A DNA stretch of 64,000 bases. It comes from Bacteroidales bacterium. GTDB lineage: Bacteria; Bacteroidota; Bacteroidia; Bacteroidales; F082. Position 1 is the stretch's first letter, and each line of letters opens with the position of its first letter. The translations under genes and the position numbers were made by a program. Shown here piece by piece: positions 8,661-17,693 of the stretch. A model generated the notes under the pieces. The model worked only from the letters and a program-made list of their open reading frames with translations. It was not told the origin of the DNA and did no database searches. The DNA lies in the NCBI GenBank assembly GCA_017651645.1, contig JAGCCO010000042.1, positions 62,001-126,000 on the forward strand, read 5' to 3'.

Positions 8661-8907
8661 TCCGTTTCACTTCAAAATCTCTGGGGTTAACTTATTTTAC
8701 TACTATTTCAAAGAACGATATCATTTTTATAGTGGGCAGCTATGATCACTTATACATTATAATTATTCTTCTACCGTATGCTATGAAACGCAATCACTTC
8801 CATTGTGGTCAAAACATATACCTGCAAAACTGCCAAATACCTTTCATAATCGAACCGAACATAATATTCATTCAGATTAGCTTGGGACAAATTCCTATCA
8901 TCCATCC
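8661..8907. other. AT-rich intergenic region without recognised features
   Basis: Lies between the transposase remnant and the end of the HEPN-like gene. I see no convincing gene, strong hairpin or repeat here. It may contain the 3' end of the transcript that ends at 8908. Confidence 0.4.
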
Positions 8908-10173
8908 TCATTTACCCAATAGTTTTGCCTTAAAACTCTCTACTATTGGCGTCAACATAATATTATGTATTTCATACCCTTGCGGATTCCTCATTTGCTC
9001 CATTGCCAAACTCACTGAAAGCCTGTCAACCAAAGAATCAGCATCAATAACTAAAGGTTCTATCACACCAATTTGAGTTATCTTGTAAAACGAAAGGAAT
9101 GTCTTAGCTCTATAAGCAATCTTTTCCTTGTAATTCAACTGCATAAACATCGGCATAGATTTCATATCAAACCCGCCATAGCCCACAGTCTCAGTTACCA
9201 AATACACATTGACAATTTCGTTCGATTTAATAAGATTTGCCACCTTATTGATGTATCTATACATAGTAGTTCTGATTGATGTCAAAAAAGCCAAAGTCTG
9301 ATATGTCCCATCCCCATACTCAACAAAGAACGTATTCAAAATATGATGCTTTTGTTCAATAAATGCATAGGTATGTAAGTAAACGAAGGCTTCGTAGAAA
9401 GAAGTCACAGTTGACGACATTTGTTGCGCTTGTTGCAAGAATATCCCGACGGGTATTCTAATATCTGGCATCATCAAATGATACCACTCGCCTCTTTCAA
9501 AACCATCATCCCTCCTGTAATAGCAATAATCAATCACATCTGTAATCCACCTTTGGGGCATGGATTGTATCATTACATCTATGTCTCCCATCAGTTTGGA
9601 CGCTATTTTGCTCTCATCCTTTAAATCAGACTTCATGGCATGGAGAAAGTGCCACATGGCAACCACACCTCTTTCAATGAAATCGAAAATGTTTAGTTCA
9701 TCGTTTCCTTCTTCATCAACAAACACATACTGAGCGGAGAAATAAACTTCTGGCGCTGCAATCGAAAGAAAAGTGTGTCTAATAGACTGCAAATAATCAC
9801 CAATGGGTATTTCGTCTTCAACCGTTTGCTCATATTTCTTGAACTCAACCGCATTTCCTGAGTCATATATAGTAACACGAAGTATCTTTTTTAGCCTAAA
9901 AGGACTCTCATGATCAACGATGTTCCTATTGTTTTTCAACCAATCAGAAACGATTTCATCCTTACACAAATACTCTTCCAAATTCTTGGTGTATATAGGA
10001 TGATCCTTTCTTCCCAACGACTTTTGCAACACAAAAGTAGTACTTCTATATTCTGTTAGAAAGGTATCAATACACCCAATATTATCGAAGAAACTATTCT
10101 CCAAGGAGAATCGTTCCATTTGTTTTAAAGCATTGTAAAACTTCTGCAATGCAGGAAACATTACGCTATTCAT
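8908..10173 (-). CDS. Uncharacterised 421-aa protein with HEPN-like RNase motif
   Basis: The N-terminal part contains EYRSTTFVLQKSLG (41-54) followed by WLKNNRNIVDHESP (78-91). A segment RSxTFVLQK followed by RNxxxH recurs in HEPN-fold proteins, and R83-N84-IVD-H88 fits the Rx4-6H ribonuclease motif. HEPN domains are metal-independent RNases common in antiphage and toxin systems. The remaining 330 residues are mixed and unassigned, with no transmembrane segment. The gene is last in a four-gene operon, 11 bp after the 588-aa gene. The RNase role is inferred from the motif alone. Confidence 0.55.
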   Translation of the reverse strand: MNSVMFPALQKFYNALKQMERFSLENSFFDNIGCIDTFLTEYRSTTFVLQKSLGRKDHPIYTKNLEEYLCKDEIVSDWLKNNRNIVDHESPFRLKKILRVTIYDSGNAVEFKKYEQTVEDEIPIGDYLQSIRHTFLSIAAPEVYFSAQYVFVDEEGNDELNIFDFIERGVVAMWHFLHAMKSDLKDESKIASKLMGDIDVMIQSMPQRWITDVIDYCYYRRDDGFERGEWYHLMMPDIRIPVGIFLQQAQQMSSTVTSFYEAFVYLHTYAFIEQKHHILNTFFVEYGDGTYQTLAFLTSIRTTMYRYINKVANLIKSNEIVNVYLVTETVGYGGFDMKSMPMFMQLNYKEKIAYRAKTFLSFYKITQIGVIEPLVIDADSLVDRLSVSLAMEQMRNPQGYEIHNIMLTPIVESFKAKLLGK

Positions 10174-10184
10174 TACCCTCCAAT

Positions 10185-11951
10185 CTAAATTCCTGTAGCC
10201 AAATCCTTAAGCCAATCATACATTTTCATTCTATGTGTTTGCTGTGCTCTTACATACATCACCAAACGTTCCTTTTCCCATCTGGCTTTCATTATCTTGG
10301 CAGCTTCATCTGAAAACGTCCCATCACCGACACTAATGACAGATGCAACCCAATACAAGTTATCTAGACGCTGCACCATGTTCATTTCAAATGCATCTCT
10401 ATCCTTTTTCCAAACCTGACACACCATCACATACGCCATCTTCAGCGCCTCTACATACAATTCCTGTAAATGATCCATCCAGCATGAGTTTATCTGTAGG
10501 AACAGCAGATTCTTCACTTCATCAAATATCTTCTTACGATCTCTTTCCAACAAATCCTCATCTTCTGTCATCAGCATTAGTGCAGACATCACAAACGCCT
10601 CCCTTATAACCTTATGATTGTAATCATCCGACACCTTAACTCCCCAACCCTCATGGCGGGTCAAATAGTATTCCAACAGGTTTGTATACTCTGCATTATA
10701 GTTTTTCCTCAAACGTAGCGACAAGGAAAAGCCTCGCATTATTTCTAACAAGTCGTCCCCGAATTTGGGAAGATGGTATATCTGCATCGTATGTAAAAAG
10801 TTCTTATAACCTTCATCCAGCACTGACAACAACCTGTCGTCCTTCAACTTCTCACATAGATTTCCCAAAAAGACAAGATAATCTGCGTTGGCGAAATCAG
10901 GCATCGCATCGGCTGGCTTAAATGTTTCTTCAAGATAGGTCTCAATGATTTGCCTGATTTCCGATTCTGACTCATCAGCATCATTACCTAACAGACCATG
11001 GAAATGATTGGCACCATAAAACCATTTCTCTACGGCTTTCCGTCCAATTTTTTCACAGAACAATTTCATTACAGAATGAACCTCCGTCGCCAAGTTGTTT
11101 TCACGCACTTCAAACAGCCTATTACCTTCTGCAGCCAGAGGATGATTAATATCCAATACCCTATAGCCTCTCAACGTAGCACCCTCCTGCACTGTCCTCT
11201 TGTACCAGTGTTCCAACATCATCTCGCCGTATTCATTTAACGGATTTTGTTTTATGCATATTAGTTCCTTGAATGTTTCAGCCCTAACTAACCGATGGGC
11301 CAAAGCATCTTGTATCGGCAGATAATGCAATTTTTCTATTGCTTTATTTAGCAAATCATACAAGGAATTCTCTTCCAAAAACATGGCTAAAAAGGCCAAC
11401 CAGTCTGGTACATCCAGATAACTGCCCCCATAACCATAATAATCCCTGTTGTGCCGGGTATTCTTTATCGCTTCCGCATCTATCTCACCTATAAGCGCAA
11501 GGATGAGATCTTCATTCAGTTCTAAAGCATAGGCAAACTCAAAGTTCCATGTGAAATAGGCCCAATCAAGCAACTTGGCATCAATATTATCAGGATGCTC
11601 GTTCAAGTAAATTGCCATTTCCCTAAAACGCCATGCCTTTTCATATTCAGGCTTATCCAATCCATCATCGTCATTTTCAATTAAGGTAATACGGAATGCT
11701 TCTTCACAGAACCGAATGGCAGATTTTTGCAGATGCTGCAATTCCTGTTTGCATACACCCACAATCTCCTCTATCTCCACAATACCTTCATGTTCTATGT
11801 GTCTTTTAAGCAATGGCCACACCTTTTTTGCAAAAACAGCCCCTATCTTGTGTTTGCTTTCACAACTGTCCACCACACCATGCTGTTTTAATACTTCAGC
11901 GGCTCTCTCGGGTGTCATCGATCGAATAAGCAAATCTGTTCTTATCTTCAT
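10185..11951 (-). CDS. Uncharacterised 588-aa helical protein
   Basis: I do not recognise a family. The protein is acidic and almost entirely helical, with many Leu, Glu and Trp residues, which suggests an alpha-solenoid or scaffold. There is no P-loop, metal-binding cluster or membrane segment. Its ATG overlaps the stop of the PLD-like gene by 4 bp (11948-11951), and the HEPN-like gene follows 11 bp after its stop. In multi-gene defence systems such a partner often recognises the invader or holds effectors inactive, but that is only an analogy. Confidence 0.6.
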   Translation of the reverse strand: MKIRTDLLIRSMTPERAAEVLKQHGVVDSCESKHKIGAVFAKKVWPLLKRHIEHEGIVEIEEIVGVCKQELQHLQKSAIRFCEEAFRITLIENDDDGLDKPEYEKAWRFREMAIYLNEHPDNIDAKLLDWAYFTWNFEFAYALELNEDLILALIGEIDAEAIKNTRHNRDYYGYGGSYLDVPDWLAFLAMFLEENSLYDLLNKAIEKLHYLPIQDALAHRLVRAETFKELICIKQNPLNEYGEMMLEHWYKRTVQEGATLRGYRVLDINHPLAAEGNRLFEVRENNLATEVHSVMKLFCEKIGRKAVEKWFYGANHFHGLLGNDADESESEIRQIIETYLEETFKPADAMPDFANADYLVFLGNLCEKLKDDRLLSVLDEGYKNFLHTMQIYHLPKFGDDLLEIMRGFSLSLRLRKNYNAEYTNLLEYYLTRHEGWGVKVSDDYNHKVIREAFVMSALMLMTEDEDLLERDRKKIFDEVKNLLFLQINSCWMDHLQELYVEALKMAYVMVCQVWKKDRDAFEMNMVQRLDNLYWVASVISVGDGTFSDEAAKIMKARWEKERLVMYVRAQQTHRMKMYDWLKDLATGI

Positions 11952-12547
11952 AATGCAATTTTCTTCAGGTGTTTCTGTTTTCTGGCAAAATCCCAGTACA
12001 TATCAAACAAATCCTTCACCAGTGATTTATCTTCATCTTCAGTCAGTTCAAAAATGCCAGTAGAAGCTTTTGATGATAAATGATATCCCACCGAACTGCC
12101 CACGAGGAAAAATCTCTCTTCGTCAATAATAAGGAAACGGTCATGAAACTCCCATTTCGCCCCATAGTCTGTGTTAGACGAAATATAAGCGAATACAACA
12201 TCCATCCCCGGTTTCAAGGCAGGTGATATCATATTGGCAATCACAGGTTCCCATGTAGACACTTTACCTTCAAACTTACCATCGTCCTCCACCTTGAGGT
12301 AGCGGAGTTTTACACTATTCTTCAAATGCCTAAAAATTCGGCAGTCGTTATCATCGTAATTGGTGTTATAGTTAAAGTAAGGATCCCAAATATCCACACT
12401 CCTTGTGGCGGAGCCCAATAGCCGTTCATACCAACGAGGGGGTAATGCTTGGTGACGAGGACGATGAAAGAAAGCATAGTACTTGCCATGCTCCATGTTG
12501 TCTTCGTCAAATTCTGCCAACGTGCTTATTTTTACCTTGCCTTTCAT
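11948..12547 (-). CDS. PLD-like protein with a single degenerate HKD half-site
   Basis: This 199-aa protein ends in a phospholipase D-like segment: KWEFHDRFLIIDEERFFLVGSS (H135, R137, D142, then G-S-S at 150-152). This matches the HxK/R-xxxx-D pattern with Arg in place of Lys, as in several PLD-family nucleases and defence proteins. A single half-site would need dimerisation for activity. The N-terminal part contains VDIWDPYFN, typical of the strand before the PLD core. It is second in the operon, 4 bp after the 347-aa gene, and overlaps the 588-aa gene by 4 bp. A nucleic-acid-processing role is probable but not proven. Confidence 0.6.
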   Translation of the reverse strand: MKGKVKISTLAEFDEDNMEHGKYYAFFHRPRHQALPPRWYERLLGSATRSVDIWDPYFNYNTNYDDNDCRIFRHLKNSVKLRYLKVEDDGKFEGKVSTWEPVIANMISPALKPGMDVVFAYISSNTDYGAKWEFHDRFLIIDEERFFLVGSSVGYHLSSKASTGIFELTEDEDKSLVKDLFDMYWDFARKQKHLKKIAL

Positions 12548-12551
12548 AAAA

Positions 12552-13562
12552 TTAGGCTTTTATTCGCATTTTTACATCATCAAGCACCAGCTCTGCTTCT
12601 TCTTGTGGCAAGTCTTTTAGCAATGTGATGATTTTGTACGTAAGATTATCCCTCTTTTTTCCTGCTGTTTCAAAGCCACTGCTGCACCCTGACGTTATTA
12701 TATCACTCTCCTTAACATGTTCTTTTTCACCCGTAATATCATCAACCACACCCATATTCAGTACGATTTTCTTGATAAAGACAATCCCTTTGATTGAATA
12801 CACCAATTTGCTTGCTTCATCCAACACTTCAACGTCTGGTCGTGTCACTGGCTGAGGAGTTCTTAACAAGAACTTACCTTCATTAATCCTAACATTCTGT
12901 TCAGTAACCTTCCCAATCTGTTTTCCATCTTTATCACGGTCAATCACTCTAAAAAGTAGAGACGTGTCTGCGAGATGTCTTACTATTATTGAGCATAGCA
13001 TTCCAGCAGGGTTGTCGGTCCATGTAAAATGAATGTCTTTTATGACAGGATGATGCCAAACCATGTATATACCGCCAATCCATTGCTCGTATTTGCAAAT
13101 GTCATATCCTAGCTGTTTTTCAGAAATGGCAGAAATTCGCGGCCTTAATTCTTCATTCTTGAGTAGTTCTTTTGCATGGTTATTTGGTTTTTGGTAGCAA
13201 ATCACATAATAAGGGCCTTTCCTGAACGGCAAAATCTCCGTCAGCCTTGTATCATCAAACTCACGTGATAAAACATGGCACTCCTTCCTTTTAGGTTCTT
13301 TCTTATAGCCTTTATAACCAGCATCCTCTATCTGTCCGCACACTGTCTTTAAGTCGTCTTGCCAACCATCATAAGGCTGATAGTCCTTTACTTCTATACG
13401 GAATGATTCCTCTTGACAAGCCACTATTTTTTTCGGAGAAATGATATAGTCTGGCATATCAGGCTCCATCTGCTCAACTATCGTAAGCAAATTAACCGTC
13501 TTACCTCCTTCTGTGTATAGAAAGGACATTCGCCGAAGTATTCTTTCTTCCTTTTTTGCCAT
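12552..13562 (-). CDS. Uncharacterised protein (about 336 aa), first gene of PLD/HEPN-like operon
   Basis: I do not recognise the family. The ATG at 13562 (MAKKEERILRRMSF) is preferred over an upstream in-frame start at 13595. The middle contains GIYMVWHHPVIKDIHFTW and IIVRHLADTSLLFRVIDRD; the C-terminus is a Lys/Glu-rich helix. There is no membrane segment or P-loop. It is followed after 4 bp by the PLD-like gene, so it is probably translated with it. A weak TAnnTTTG-type promoter (CAAAACTA, 13659-13666 on the plus strand) lies about 100 bp upstream. Confidence 0.6.
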   Translation of the reverse strand: MAKKEERILRRMSFLYTEGGKTVNLLTIVEQMEPDMPDYIISPKKIVACQEESFRIEVKDYQPYDGWQDDLKTVCGQIEDAGYKGYKKEPKRKECHVLSREFDDTRLTEILPFRKGPYYVICYQKPNNHAKELLKNEELRPRISAISEKQLGYDICKYEQWIGGIYMVWHHPVIKDIHFTWTDNPAGMLCSIIVRHLADTSLLFRVIDRDKDGKQIGKVTEQNVRINEGKFLLRTPQPVTRPDVEVLDEASKLVYSIKGIVFIKKIVLNMGVVDDITGEKEHVKESDIITSGCSSGFETAGKKRDNLTYKIITLLKDLPQEEAELVLDDVKMRIKA

Positions 13563-13658
13563 TTTGGTTTTATAAAATAAATAACCTAAAAACAATTACA
13601 TCAAACATCATACTTCTCGTTCGGTGAGCGCCTCCTCTTTAGCCTAAACAAACTACCT

Positions 13659-13666
13659 CAAAACTA
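13659..13666 (-). promoter_or_regulatory. Possible Bacteroidota -7 element
   Basis: CAAAACTA on the plus strand reads TAGTTTTG on the minus strand and fits TAnnTTTG. It lies in a short tandem repeat with period 11 (AACTACCTCAA units, about 13651-13675). No clear -33 element is visible, so the call is weak. Confidence 0.3.
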
Positions 13667-13704
13667 CCTCAAAATCATTTGTAATTACATACCCGGTAAT
13701 AACC

Positions 13705-14043
13705 TTATTTCTCTTTCTGACTCTTTTTTATATCTTCAAGCCAATCTTCTAATATTGCTCTCTTCAAATCATCCTCTGGCACCTTTAGCAACATATCTTC
13801 CTGTACTTCATATTCGTCAGTAAAAGTATAGTAGTTATGCTTATGACAAATCGGAACGAGATATACTGTTTCCTCATCTCCGACTATATGGACGTGTCCA
13901 CCTTCCAAATTTTCCGTCTCTTTACATCCATTTTTTTGACAAATTTTCACTGTCTTTTTTTTCTTTCTCTCCCAATAGTTCAGCCATGTATCATAACCAG
14001 CAGGAACATTGTAGTGTCCTTGTACATTTTTTACTTTTTCCAT
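13705..14043 (-). CDS. Small HNH-like / zinc-binding protein
   Basis: This 112-aa protein has a pattern typical of small HNH-like zinc proteins: C35-x4-C40 (ICQKNGCKETE), GGHVHIVG and LVPICHKHNYY. The spacing C-C...H...C-H-N resembles the metal site of treble-clef HNH nucleases. The N-terminal QGHYNVPAGYDTWLNYWE is well defined. It lies about 140 bp upstream of the 13.6 kb operon on the same strand. It may be a small nuclease or a DNA-binding protein; no substrate can be named. Confidence 0.5.
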   Translation of the reverse strand: MEKVKNVQGHYNVPAGYDTWLNYWERKKKKTVKICQKNGCKETENLEGGHVHIVGDEETVYLVPICHKHNYYTFTDEYEVQEDMLLKVPEDDLKRAILEDWLEDIKKSQKEK

Positions 14044-14705
14044 ATTAAGTTGGTTTTTTTAGATTCGATTTTAAATTCATACGACATATTTTGTTCGTGA
14101 AACTTAATCGGCTTTGCAGTTACTCCGACTGCCATGCTTTTGTCTGGCATTTCCTCCTTATACGACACAATAAAACCCGTTGCAAAATATCACCTCATCG
14201 TCTACCCCCATCCACCACCAAATAACTTCCCGTCACCCATCACGATGCATCGCTCAAAGATAGATACAAGCATTGGTAATATCGTTCGGGTTGCCAAAGT
14301 CTAACAAATACAAGATGCGATTTCTATATCCCCCCCGGGCTCCTCCCACCCTCCACCGGGCTGGGTGCGTGGGCCACGGCCGATTGCGGAACAAGTCCGC
14401 AATGATGGGCGGGGAAACGCCCGCTTTGTGCGATGGGTCCGATGATGTCGTCCTTGATTCTTTCGTCCTTTGACTTCGTCGAATCTATGATTTCTTATCA
14501 AGAAGAAAGGACAAGAAAAAACTTCACATTACCTCCCCCACTCAATCATCCTAATCCAACACCTTCCCATACTGGAGAACAAGCCTCAAAACATTGACTC
14601 CCATCCCTTTTATCCAGCCAACAATCTTTTTCGGGGGAACCCCCCAGTTCCTTCTTCCCCACAAGTCCTCAAGGCAACCAGCCAAGCTGTCTTCATTTTC
14701 CAATG
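14044..14705. other. Intergenic region, no recognised gene
   Basis: This 660-bp stretch between the HNH-like gene and the family-B repeats holds only short open frames with poor composition and no recognisable motifs. It is G/C-rich around 14335-14445. I see no tRNA or clear terminator. Confidence 0.4.
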
Positions 14706-14810
14706 GCGGCCGTCCGATAAGGACAGGCCGCTTAAGGTTTGTTCCGCTCCGCCGCAATCGAAGATAAGGCGAAGCAAAGATTTAAGATAGATTTACGTCA
14801 GATTTGCTTC
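14706..14810 (+). repeat. Dispersed repeat family B, copy 1
   Basis: Shares with 15024-15137 the segments GGCCGTCCGATAAGGAC, CTCCGCCGCAATCGAAGATAA, GCGAAGCAAAGATT and a TAGATTTacGTcAGATTTG tail. The two copies are about 320 bp apart in the same direction. A related inverted version lies near 35404-35560. Confidence 0.75.
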
Positions 14811-14824
14811 TCTTCTCCTCTTCA

Positions 14825-14946
14825 CAGCTCCGCCCCGTCAGTCACAAACCGTGTTGACAAATGACTGATTTTCAAATTTTTACAAGCAAATTGAATTGCA
14901 AATCAATGCATCAATTGGCTTGTTTTATTTTTAGGGTTCAAAGATA
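14825..14946 (-). repeat. Promoter-leader repeat, copy 1 (diverged)
   Basis: The conserved end CTCCGCCCCGTCAGTCACA (14828-14846) and GTGTTGACAA match the other copies, and CAAAGATA is kept at 14939-14946. The middle differs (AT-rich, TTGAATTGCAAATCAATGCA). Read on the minus strand it is a promoter followed by the common leader. The nearest minus-strand gene is the HNH-like gene about 780 bp downstream, so its target is unclear. Confidence 0.65.
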
Positions 14947-15023
14947 ATGGTTTTTCTTATAAAAAACAACATTTTTAAGATATTGGCGTATCCTATCGAA
15001 TTCCCATAAAATGCACAAAAAAC

Positions 15024-15137
15024 AGCGGCCGTCCGATAAGGACTAGCCGCCGAAAACTCATTCCACATAACGCTCCGCCGCAATCGAAGATAAAGCGAAG
15101 CAAAGATTATTGATAGATTTGTGTAAGATTTGTTTCC
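15024..15137 (+). repeat. Dispersed repeat family B, copy 2
   Basis: Second direct copy of the 14706-14810 repeat, ending GATAGATTTGTGTAAGATTTG. The reverse complement of this tail is found at about 35467-35490, which shows that the family is dispersed in both orientations. Confidence 0.75.
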
Positions 15138-15164
15138 TTCCTCATCACCATCGCCACCACCATC

Positions 15165-15232
15165 AAACTTTCAACTTTATACTCTACACTTACAACAAAC
15201 TCTCAACTCTAAACTATCAACTCTAAACTATC
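15165..15232. repeat. Heptad (AACTCTA-type) repeat array
   Basis: AACTCTA and CTATCAA units with 7-bp spacing run up to the end of the first cupin gene. Right-arm orientation only. Confidence 0.7.
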
Positions 15233-15618
15233 AAGACCCCTTCCACCTCATGCGGCACAAACGGCCCTTGTTTGCATTCGAAGATGCAGCTGTTTGGCTC
15301 CAATGCTTCCAAGGTGTGCCAGACATTCTTGGGAATATCCACGCCAAAGATGCCGTCATCCTGGCAGAGCACCACACTATCAATGACTGAACCATCGTCG
15401 TTGTAAGTGGTTACACGAATTTTACCACGGAGAATGACGAAGGTCTCGTCTTTGTCGGGATGATGGTGAATGGGGACTTCGGTCCCTGGTTCCAAGGCAT
15501 TAAGCATACGATGGCATAACTCATCAAGGCTGTGATGAAAATTATAGTTCATTCGCAGCCGTGGCGAAGCTTTGGCTTGGGCTGACAAATCGTCTAAAAT
15601 CTTGTCGTCTATGACCAT
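15223..15618 (-). CDS. wbuC: WbuC-family cupin
   Basis: This 131-aa single-domain cupin belongs to the WbuC family found in O-antigen and capsule loci. Visible motifs are an N-terminal SPRLRMNYNFH segment and the cupin metal site PIHHHPDKDETFVILRG (His-His-His...Glu), followed by a second half with VDIPKNVWHTLEAL. The enzyme's exact reaction is not established; a metal-dependent sugar-nucleotide or glycan modification is assumed. It is the last gene of EPS locus 1, 10 bp after a paralogous cupin. The stop lies inside a heptad repeat array. Confidence 0.8.
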   Translation of the reverse strand: MVIDDKILDDLSAQAKASPRLRMNYNFHHSLDELCHRMLNALEPGTEVPIHHHPDKDETFVILRGKIRVTTYNDDGSVIDSVVLCQDDGIFGVDIPKNVWHTLEALEPNSCIFECKQGPFVPHEVEGVLIV

Positions 15619-15628
15619 ATTCCATTAA

Positions 15629-16027
15629 CTAAAGCGAAAGAATATCCATCTCGGAAAGCGGCTCCCAACGTCCATTCTTCACCGCCAGCACTACCGAGCC
15701 CGATTCCACGGCATGGATGCTATGCCACTGCCCGGCAGGGATGTTAACCGCCACATTGGGGCCGCAGGGTGACAGCTCTATGACATCGGTACAAATGTGT
15801 TCCAACTCATCGTAAAACTTTTCCATCACGCGGCCTCTGATGCAAACCACCGTTTCTGAAGTATGCCGATGCCTGTGTATGCACTCGGGCGAGCCAGGTT
15901 CAATGGCATTCAGCATCCGCTGCGAACCGTCTTCTTCAGAGTTGCGCAAATCAAGATTCATACGTAAACGAGGCGAGTTTTGCGCCCGCCTCGTTAAATC
16001 ATCTAATAATGTCTGCGTTATAATCAT
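15629..16027 (-). CDS. WbuC-family cupin (paralogue)
   Basis: This protein of about 132 aa shares the SPRLRMNLDLR start, the CIHRHRHTSETVVCIRGRV metal site and NIPAGQWHSIHAVE with the neighbouring cupin. The ATG at 16027 gives the family-typical N-terminus and overlaps the phosphoglycosyltransferase stop by 4 bp. An in-frame start 32 codons earlier would only add sequence antisense to nothing useful inside that gene. Tandem cupins suggest gene duplication with divergence of substrate. Both metal-site histidine clusters are kept. Confidence 0.75.
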   Translation of the reverse strand: MIITQTLLDDLTRRAQNSPRLRMNLDLRNSEEDGSQRMLNAIEPGSPECIHRHRHTSETVVCIRGRVMEKFYDELEHICTDVIELSPCGPNVAVNIPAGQWHSIHAVESGSVVLAVKNGRWEPLSEMDILSL

Positions 16028-16677
16028 ATTCTCTCCCCAGCATATTCCATCTTCTTCCCCAACACCGTGCAAAAGATCATCTGAATATCTTTGACAAAAG
16101 AATAATGCCGATAATAATAGCAATTCAGCCGCACTTTGTCTGGATAGATGACTTTGTCGTTATACTCCACCGCTATCTCTTGCGGGTCGCGGGTATCACC
16201 TTCTTTTTGTTTTTGGGCTACATATTCGGCAATCATTTCATCCTCCAAGCGATACTTCAACGTAGCGGGGCCAGTGATGCCTGGCCTCAGTTTCAGCACG
16301 TCGCGGTCGTCGCCTTGCAGTTTGTCGGCATAGCCGGGCACATCAGGGCGAGGACCCACAAAGCTCATATTGCCGATAAGGACATCCCATAACCCGGGCA
16401 GCTCATCCAGTTTGTAGTGCCTTAGTTTGGCTCCCAAGGGCGTGATGCGGCTATCGCCTGCCACCGACACGGTACTTCCGCTGTGTTTCATCGTCATCGT
16501 GCGAAACTTGTGGCATTTGAACAGTTTGCCGTCCTTGCCCACACGCTTCTGGACAAAGAATGCCGGACCGCCCGGCATTTTGATTTTTATCAGGATGGCC
16601 ACGACGATTAAGACTGGCCATAAGAATAGAAGACCGATGAAAGAAACGATTCGGTCAAAGAGGAATTTGAGTATCAT
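16024..16677 (-). CDS. Undecaprenyl-phosphate sugar-1-phosphate transferase (PglC-type)
   Basis: This 217-aa monotopic phosphoglycosyltransferase would start repeat-unit assembly by moving a sugar-1-phosphate to undecaprenyl phosphate at the inner membrane. The protein opens with FDRIVSFIGLLFLWPVLIVVAILIK, a re-entrant membrane helix, then VQKRVGKDGKLFKCHKFRTM and the catalytic-region patterns KLDELPGLWDVLIGNMSFVGPRPDVP. The short length matches PglC/WcaJ C-terminal domains rather than the full WbaP type. It is 6 bp from the GT2 gene and overlaps the cupin gene. Confidence 0.9.
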   Translation of the reverse strand: MILKFLFDRIVSFIGLLFLWPVLIVVAILIKIKMPGGPAFFVQKRVGKDGKLFKCHKFRTMTMKHSGSTVSVAGDSRITPLGAKLRHYKLDELPGLWDVLIGNMSFVGPRPDVPGYADKLQGDDRDVLKLRPGITGPATLKYRLEDEMIAEYVAQKQKEGDTRDPQEIAVEYNDKVIYPDKVRLNCYYYRHYSFVKDIQMIFCTVLGKKMEYAGERI

Positions 16678-16683
16678 AATAGG

Positions 16684-17673
16684 TCATCTTTTCGTGAATG
16701 GTAATGATAAAATTGCCATCAATGATCCCCAGCCATAGCTACAATGCAGGGTGATGAAGCTCCAAAGGAGATAGAAGAAATTCAATTTCTTAGTGATGGC
16801 TAATTTAGCACTTATGGTTCCTAAAGCTAATAGATAAGCCAGCAACACAAAAGCAGACAACCACCATGCAGGATGCCAGAAGAAACCGACAATCATCGGA
16901 AGGATTAACCCCAGCACAAACAGCAACGGAATGAAATGACGAAGTGATAGCGACTTCATTTGTTTGGTGTAATACACAGTGAGTATATTCCACTTGCCGT
17001 TGCCGAAGTTGTTTTTGGCCAAACCGCTGAAGGTCTCACGCGCCAGATAGGTGCAGAAGGTGTCGGGGATGATATAGATTTTGCCACCACCGTTGATGAT
17101 ACGTTTGCTCAGCTCAATGTCCTGATTGCGCACCAGCCGCACATCATATAAGCCGTATTTTTCAAATACCCGCTTGGGCCAGCAGCCAAAAGGCACAGTG
17201 TCCACCTCCTGCTCGTGGTCGATACCCGTGCGAAAAGTGGAGTTGCCCACACCAAACTTATTGCTCAGCACTTCGCGAATAGCCAACGTCTTGGGAGTTT
17301 TGTTCAGCACATCGGTCTTGCACACGCAGCCCACATTGTCGGCATCCAGTTCCTTCAGCCGTTTCACAATGGCCGAGCAATAGTTAGGTTCATAGAAAGC
17401 GTGGGCATCAATGCGCATGATGATGTCGCCCTTGGCCTCGCTGATACCTTTGTTCATGGCGTAGGGCACAATCTTGTGCGGATTGTCGAGCACCCGCAGA
17501 TAAGGGCATGGCGGTAGATAAGAGGCAATGATTTCCCTAGTTCGGTCGGTGCTCATGCCGTCCACAAACAAGACTTCCAAATCGTCTTTGGGATAGTCTT
17601 GAGCCATGATAGACTCAATGCAACGAGCAATGTATTTTTCCTCGTTGTAGATGGGGCAGATGATGGTGAGCAT
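16684..17673 (-). CDS. Family 2 glycosyltransferase with C-terminal membrane segments
   Basis: This 329-aa protein has a GT-A fold start (MLTIICPIYNEEKYIARCIE), VDGMSTDRT, and a DxD-type RIDAHAF motif near 93. Hydrophobic segments near residues 245-310 fit membrane anchoring. It probably adds a sugar to the lipid-linked EPS unit on the cytoplasmic face. A damaged copy of its first 20 codons lies at 18571-18630, on the far side of a toxin-antitoxin-like pair, which suggests that the pair was inserted with a duplication of this gene's 5' end. The original promoter connection to the upstream EPS genes may therefore be broken. Confidence 0.85.
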   Translation of the reverse strand: MLTIICPIYNEEKYIARCIESIMAQDYPKDDLEVLFVDGMSTDRTREIIASYLPPCPYLRVLDNPHKIVPYAMNKGISEAKGDIIMRIDAHAFYEPNYCSAIVKRLKELDADNVGCVCKTDVLNKTPKTLAIREVLSNKFGVGNSTFRTGIDHEQEVDTVPFGCWPKRVFEKYGLYDVRLVRNQDIELSKRIINGGGKIYIIPDTFCTYLARETFSGLAKNNFGNGKWNILTVYYTKQMKSLSLRHFIPLLFVLGLILPMIVGFFWHPAWWLSAFVLLAYLLALGTISAKLAITKKLNFFYLLWSFITLHCSYGWGSLMAILSLPFTKR

Positions 17674-17693
17674 GGTTATTAAAGTCTTCTAAA

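Noticed and set aside
14273..14757. Several 60-70-codon frames on both strands in the 14.0-15.2 kb gap
   Set aside because: They overlap each other and the repeat copies, have no start signals and no known motif.
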